Assembly: GCA_029560455.1 (NCBI GenBank)
Contig: JAKQKW010000209.1
Location: 1 to 10,047, forward strand
DNA from: Candidatus Rifleibacteriota bacterium
GTDB lineage: Bacteria > Riflebacteria > Ozemobacteria > Ozemobacterales > Ozemobacteraceae
Reading direction: 5' to 3'
DNA length: 10,047 nucleotides
The stretch's first letter is position 1, and every line of letters starts with the position of its first letter. Positions 6,810 through 10,047 of this stretch are shown piece after piece. The notes under the pieces are model-generated. The model worked only from the letters and a program-made list of their open reading frames with translations, had not been told where the DNA came from and did not search any database. The position numbers were made by a program, and so were the translations under genes.

Positions 6810-7824
6810 ACTTTTTGATTTTTTTCTGCCACCTGAGTTGATCGCACAGGTTCCGGCAGAGAAGCGCTCAGGCTCGCGTCTTCTTGTATATAACCGGTCG
6901 TCAGGCAGTCTTGAACATCGTCAGTTCTCAGATATTGTCGAGTATTTCAGGCCCGGTGATCTTCTTATATTGAACAGCTCGAAGGTGATACCGGCGCGTA
7001 TTTTTACCCTGCCGACGTCAACCTGCAATGGCGGCGCTGAGGTGCTTTTTATTAAGTCGCTGACCAACAGCAGTTTTGAAGCAATGGTGCGGCCCGGAAA
7101 AAAATTCAAGCCCGGCCGCAGGCACCTGCTGCCAGGGAACTGCGAGATTGAGGTCGAAAGTGTGCTTGAATCAGGGTTACGAGTGCTTCGCACTCTTGAC
7201 GGGCGTGACCCGGTGGCGGTATTTCGCGAATTCGGCCAGATGCCGTTGCCGCCGTATATTACCTCGCGCGAAAGTTCGCCAGACCGATATCAGACTGTTT
7301 ATTCAAAGGTTGAAGGCTCGGTGGCCGCTCCTACGGCTGGTCTGCACTTCGATGACCATGTTTTTGCAGCACTTCGGCAGAAGGGTGTCAAAATAGCCGA
7401 AGTGATTCTGCATGTCGGCCTTGGCACTTTCAAGCCGATCGAAGCCGAAAGCATAGACGAACACCTGATGCACGAAGAGACTTTTTATATTTCCGAAGAA
7501 ACCGCCGGGCTGTTTCGCGCAGCAAAAGAGACCGGCAGTCGTGTCTGGGCCTGTGGCACAACCAGTGTGCGCACGCTTGAATCGGCAGTTGATGAGCATG
7601 GTTATCTGCGTACCGGCTGGCAGTCGACCGCATGTTTTATAAAACCTGGTTACACTTTCAGGGCGATTGACTGCTTTATCACCAATTTTCATCTGCCGCG
7701 CTCGACCCTGATCGTTCTGGTCGCGGCATTCGCCGGTCGTGAAAACGTAATGAAACTTTATGAAGAGGCGATTCGGCAAAGATACAGGTTTTACAGCTTT
7801 GGCGATTCGATGGTAATGCTATGA
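6799..7824 (+). CDS. queA: S-adenosylmethionine:tRNA ribosyltransferase-isomerase
   Basis: QueA adds the ribosyl part of S-adenosylmethionine to preQ1 at tRNA position 34, giving epoxyqueuosine, the step after Tgt in queuosine synthesis. The 341 residues are normal length. Family stretches: LLVYNR (28-33), PGDLLILN (52-59), GQMPLPPYI (146-154), YQTVYSKVEGSVAAPTAGLHF (164-184), HVGLGTF (205-211), CGTTSVRTLES (252-262), TNFHLPRSTLIVLV (295-308) and YRFYSFGD (329-336). The ATG lies inside the end of the LCP gene, with only a weak GGAA as ribosome binding site, so translation probably depends on ribosomes finishing LCP. Its stop overlaps the tgt start as ATGA. Confidence 0.97.
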   Translation: MKTELFDFFLPPELIAQVPAEKRSGSRLLVYNRSSGSLEHRQFSDIVEYFRPGDLLILNSSKVIPARIFTLPTSTCNGGAEVLFIKSLTNSSFEAMVRPGKKFKPGRRHLLPGNCEIEVESVLESGLRVLRTLDGRDPVAVFREFGQMPLPPYITSRESSPDRYQTVYSKVEGSVAAPTAGLHFDDHVFAALRQKGVKIAEVILHVGLGTFKPIEAESIDEHLMHEETFYISEETAGLFRAAKETGSRVWACGTTSVRTLESAVDEHGYLRTGWQSTACFIKPGYTFRAIDCFITNFHLPRSTLIVLVAAFAGRENVMKLYEEAIRQRYRFYSFGDSMVML

Positions 7825-8954
7825 CCGATAAATTCACATTTTCTCTCGATTACAGCTCAGAAGAATGCTGGGGCAGAGCCGGCCGCATTCAGACCCGCAG
7901 AGGTGAGATTCCGACACCGGTTTTCATGCCGGTCGGCACCGCCGGTACGGTAAAAACTCTTTCACCTGAAGAAGTCAGAACCGCAGGCGCCAGTATCATT
8001 CTCGGCAATACCTATCATCTCATGCTGCGGCCCGGTACTGGCGTGCTCGATCATTTTGGCGGCCTGCACCGGATGATGGCCTGGGATCGCCCTATGCTCA
8101 CTGATTCAGGTGGTTTTCAGGTTTTTTCGTTGAAAAAGCTTAACAAAATCAACGACGAAGGGGTCGAATTTGCTTCACATATCGACGGGGCCCGCTACTG
8201 GCTGACTCCAGAAGAATCGATGCGAATTCAGCGTTCGATTGGGGCTGAAATAATGATGGTATTCGATGAATGCTGCCCGTACCCGGCCGACGAAAAGACA
8301 GCCCGGGCTGCAATGGAGCGCTCAGTCGCATGGGCGAAACGCTGCCGGGTCGATCACCCGCATCTGCGCAACGGTCAGGCGCTTTTTGGCATTGTGCAGG
8401 GGTCGATGTATCTGCCGCTGCGTCTTGAATCGATCAAAAGAACTGAAGAGATCGGTTTTGAAGGTCTGGCGGTCGGTGGTCTGTCGGTGGGTGAGCCCAA
8501 ACCACTGATGCTCGAAATTCTTGACGGCATGATGCCGCACATGCCAAAGAATCTGCCGCGCTACCTCATGGGCGTCGGAACCCCTGAAGACCTTTTTTAT
8601 GGCGTTGAACGCGGTATCGACATGTTCGACTGCGTGCATCCGACAAGAATCGCCAGGCACGCGACCGTCTTTACGACTGAAGGCCGCATCAGCATGATGA
8701 ACGCGCGCTGGCAGCTTTCCGATGCCCCGATCGATGCCAACTGCAGCTGCTACGCCTGCCGAAACTTTTCGCGTGGTTATCTGCGACATCTGTTCAAGGC
8801 AAAAGAAATTCTTGGTCTGCGCATGGCGAGTTTGCATAATGTGACATTTATGATTAATCTTATGAATAACATTCGTCAGTCTCTGATCGAAAAGCGTTTT
8901 ATTGCGTTTCGCGATCAGTTTCTTGGCAGATACCTCGACAAGGAGAATAAATAA
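7821..8954 (+). CDS. tgt: bacterial tRNA-guanine transglycosylase
   Basis: Tgt swaps guanine 34 for preQ1 in tRNAs with GUN anticodons. The 377 residues are full length. Seen: TDSGGFQ (94-100) with Asp95 as general acid/base, DECCPYPA (149-156), AVGGLSVGEP (217-226), and GIDMFDCVHPTR (265-276) with Asp270 at the nucleophile position. The zinc site is CSCYAC (308-313) with His339. Two stretches differ from the bacterial consensus: GIVQGS (190-195) has Ser195 for the usual second Gly, and the RNARNG-like loop after the nucleophile reads RIARHA (276-281). The catalytic and zinc residues are intact and queA is directly upstream, so it is most likely active in queuosine synthesis. The start overlaps the queA stop by 4 bases, and the stop shares one base with the next ATG. 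Confidence 0.97.
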   Translation: MTDKFTFSLDYSSEECWGRAGRIQTRRGEIPTPVFMPVGTAGTVKTLSPEEVRTAGASIILGNTYHLMLRPGTGVLDHFGGLHRMMAWDRPMLTDSGGFQVFSLKKLNKINDEGVEFASHIDGARYWLTPEESMRIQRSIGAEIMMVFDECCPYPADEKTARAAMERSVAWAKRCRVDHPHLRNGQALFGIVQGSMYLPLRLESIKRTEEIGFEGLAVGGLSVGEPKPLMLEILDGMMPHMPKNLPRYLMGVGTPEDLFYGVERGIDMFDCVHPTRIARHATVFTTEGRISMMNARWQLSDAPIDANCSCYACRNFSRGYLRHLFKAKEILGLRMASLHNVTFMINLMNNIRQSLIEKRFIAFRDQFLGRYLDKENK

Positions 8955-9496
8955 TGGGCGTGGAAAAACAGTTGATGGACGCCGGGATAGCCGCCTTCAG
9001 GCAGGGCGATGTCGACAAGGCAGAGGATATTTTTCGCAGCTTTCTCAAGGATTACCCGAACAGCGGGCTGGCAGACAACGCCTGCTATAATCTTGCCAAA
9101 ATCGCTCTCAGCAAGGGAAATCAGAAAAAGGCTCTCAGCTGGTACGAGTATCTGCTCGAAAATTACCCTGATACCGACGCTGCCTATTTTGGCAAGGATG
9201 AATACGTAGAGTTGAGTCGTACGATGGGCAAAGGGCCGGTTGAAATTGCCGACGAATGCTATTTTAAAGGCAAGGCGCTGCTCGATAAGGGTAAGCTGGC
9301 TGAAGCCGAAGCTGAATTCAACCGTCTGATTTCACAGTATCCCGACTGCGAATACGTCGACAACGCCCATTATCAGCTTGCGGTTATCTGCAAGAAACGT
9401 GGCGACCGTGAAGGCGTGAAACGGCACGTTGACATTATTCTGACGCAGTTCGCCGACACTGATGCGGCACTTTATGCCCGCGGGTTGCTGGTTTAA
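8954..9496 (+). CDS. small soluble tetratricopeptide-repeat protein
   Basis: The 180 residues form about four TPR-type helix pairs at roughly 6-35, 41-72, 98-131 and 136-168, with recurring features such as A-F-R-Q-G-D, F-L-K-D-Y-P-N-S and L-I-S-Q-Y-P-D. The pattern resembles the repeats of YbgF/CpoB and BamD, but there is no signal peptide, lipobox or membrane helix, so it is probably cytoplasmic. TPRs serve protein-protein contacts; no catalytic motif is seen and I cannot assign a partner. It has a strong ribosome binding site (AAGGAG, 8 bases before ATG), and its start overlaps the tgt stop by one base (TAATG). It is the last gene of the rightward run, just before a terminator. Confidence 0.85.
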   Translation: MGVEKQLMDAGIAAFRQGDVDKAEDIFRSFLKDYPNSGLADNACYNLAKIALSKGNQKKALSWYEYLLENYPDTDAAYFGKDEYVELSRTMGKGPVEIADECYFKGKALLDKGKLAEAEAEFNRLISQYPDCEYVDNAHYQLAVICKKRGDREGVKRHVDIILTQFADTDAALYARGLLV

Positions 9497-9516
9497 GACT
9501 TACAGTCGGTAAATGC

Positions 9517-9551
9517 AAAAAGGGTCTGGCCGGAGTGGCCAGACCCTTTTT
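9517..9551. terminator. bidirectional intrinsic terminator between converging genes
   Basis: A perfect 15-bp inverted repeat (9517-9531 with 9537-9551) encloses a 5-base loop. The GC-rich core GGGTCTGGCC is flanked by five A on the left and five T on the right, so it works for transcripts from either side. It stands 20 bases past the TPR gene stop and 16 bases past the stop of the converging leftward gene. Confidence 0.95.
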
Positions 9552-9567
9552 GTTGAGATTTTTACAC

Positions 9568-10047
9568 TTATTTGAGAGTCAGAGTCAGGGTGTAGGCTGA
9601 GGAACTTTCTTCCTGAATCTTGAAGTTCGCTGACTCAGCGGTATAGTAACCTTCATTCATGTTTACCGCAACGACATTGAGATCGTAACCGGTGATCAGC
9701 CCTGAGAAGTAGGCTTCGGCACGGTAATTCACGCTGACAACGTCAACATAAGGTACGATATCTTTGCCGCCCTGCCTGATGTAGACACGCGCTGTCTGGC
9801 CGGGTATAAAGCTGCCAGGCTTGGTGCTTTCGGGAGGAGTGCTGACTACGACAACTCTGAGGTCTCTTCTGATCGGCTCGATGTTGGCAAAATCGCAATC
9901 AATGGCGGCGATGGTGCCGCCGGGCAGATTGCTCGGCAGGCTGACAGCAGAACTGATGGTCACGACATCATAGCCTCTGATTTTACATTTTACTGAAACT
10001 GTGCCGGCAGTTACCGGAATATCGTTGAGAGTGTAGGCGATAGAACC
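9568..10047 (-). CDS. C-terminal part of a probable exported protein with beta-sandwich repeats (N-terminus outside window)
   Basis: The frame is open from the right edge of the window to a TAA at 9568; 159 residues are visible and the true start lies beyond the window. A GTG at 9963 could be read as a start but splits a continuous domain, so I reject it. The first visible stretch, YTLNDIPVTAG then a beta pattern ending IRGYDVV, and the last, YFSGLITGYDLNVVAVNMNEGY, share a similar layout: a hydrophobic turn, G, alternating strand residues, then GY. This recalls carboxypeptidase-regulatory-like or other Ig-like modules of surface and secreted proteins. Between them is a Pro/Ser-rich strand region. 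No catalytic motif or anchor is visible. The family is not firmly recognised. Confidence 0.7.
   Translation of the reverse strand, partial: GSIAYTLNDIPVTAGTVSVKCKIRGYDVVTISSAVSLPSNLPGGTIAAIDCDFANIEPIRRDLRVVVVSTPPESTKPGSFIPGQTARVYIRQGGKDIVPYVDVVSVNYRAEAYFSGLITGYDLNVVAVNMNEGYYTAESANFKIQEESSSAYTLTLTLK

Noticed and set aside
7821..8954. Possibility that the Tgt-like gene is a DpdA-type DNA 7-deazaguanine insertion enzyme, given its unusual loops
   Set aside because: It is coupled to queA, has normal Tgt length and the full CxCxxC...H zinc site; no other deazapurine DNA-modification gene is nearby.
9961..9963. GTG start for the leftward gene at the right edge
   Set aside because: The frame stays open to the window edge and the upstream 28 codons continue the same beta domain, so the gene starts outside the window.

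Overview
The window is bacterial chromosomal DNA of roughly 50-55% GC. It is densely coded, with short or overlapping gene junctions, and I see no phage, insertion-sequence, CRISPR, tRNA or rRNA signal. The housekeeping genes (obgE, nadD, queA, tgt) are clearly bacterial. A single-chain GumC/Wzc-type polysaccharide copolymerase carries its kinase domain in the same polypeptide, which points to a diderm (outer-membrane) lineage. The NadD-YqeK fusion and an LCP ligase argue against an ordinary gammaproteobacterium. I cannot name the phylum from sequence alone; a poorly cultured diderm phylum is only a guess.

Layout. Positions 1-3077 are a leftward surface-polysaccharide block. It holds a DegT-family sugar aminotransferase (3077 to 1971), a strong intrinsic terminator (1949 to 1916), and a Wzz/Wzc-like chain-length protein with a tyrosine-kinase-like domain (1831 to beyond position 1, so truncated). 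A 146-bp divergent promoter region (3078-3223) separates this from a rightward block. That block starts with obgE (3224-4507), overlapped by nadD fused to a YqeK-like HD domain (4504-5589). After a 71-bp gap with a second promoter come an LCP-family glycopolymer ligase (5661-6809), queA (6799-7824), tgt (7821-8954) and a small soluble TPR protein (8954-9496). The last four genes overlap each other by 1-11 bases and end at a perfect bidirectional terminator (9517-9551). A converging leftward gene (10047 to 9568, truncated) encodes a beta-sandwich, probably surface or exported, protein.

How the genes relate. The aminotransferase (nucleotide-sugar synthesis), the Wzc-like protein (polymer length and export) and the LCP protein (transfer of a glycopolymer to an acceptor) all fit cell-envelope polysaccharide production. 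QueA and Tgt are two steps of queuosine tRNA modification and are translationally coupled. ObgE (ribosome assembly and stress GTPase) and NadD-YqeK (NAD synthesis plus dinucleoside tetraphosphate turnover) form a housekeeping pair.

Most notable points: the Wzc-like kinase domain has lost the Walker A lysine and the second Walker A' aspartate. Both obgE and the LCP gene have an extended -10 element exactly 8 bases before the ATG and no ribosome binding site, which suggests leaderless mRNAs. NadD and Tgt carry non-consensus residues in conserved motifs. I see no convincing new multi-gene system.
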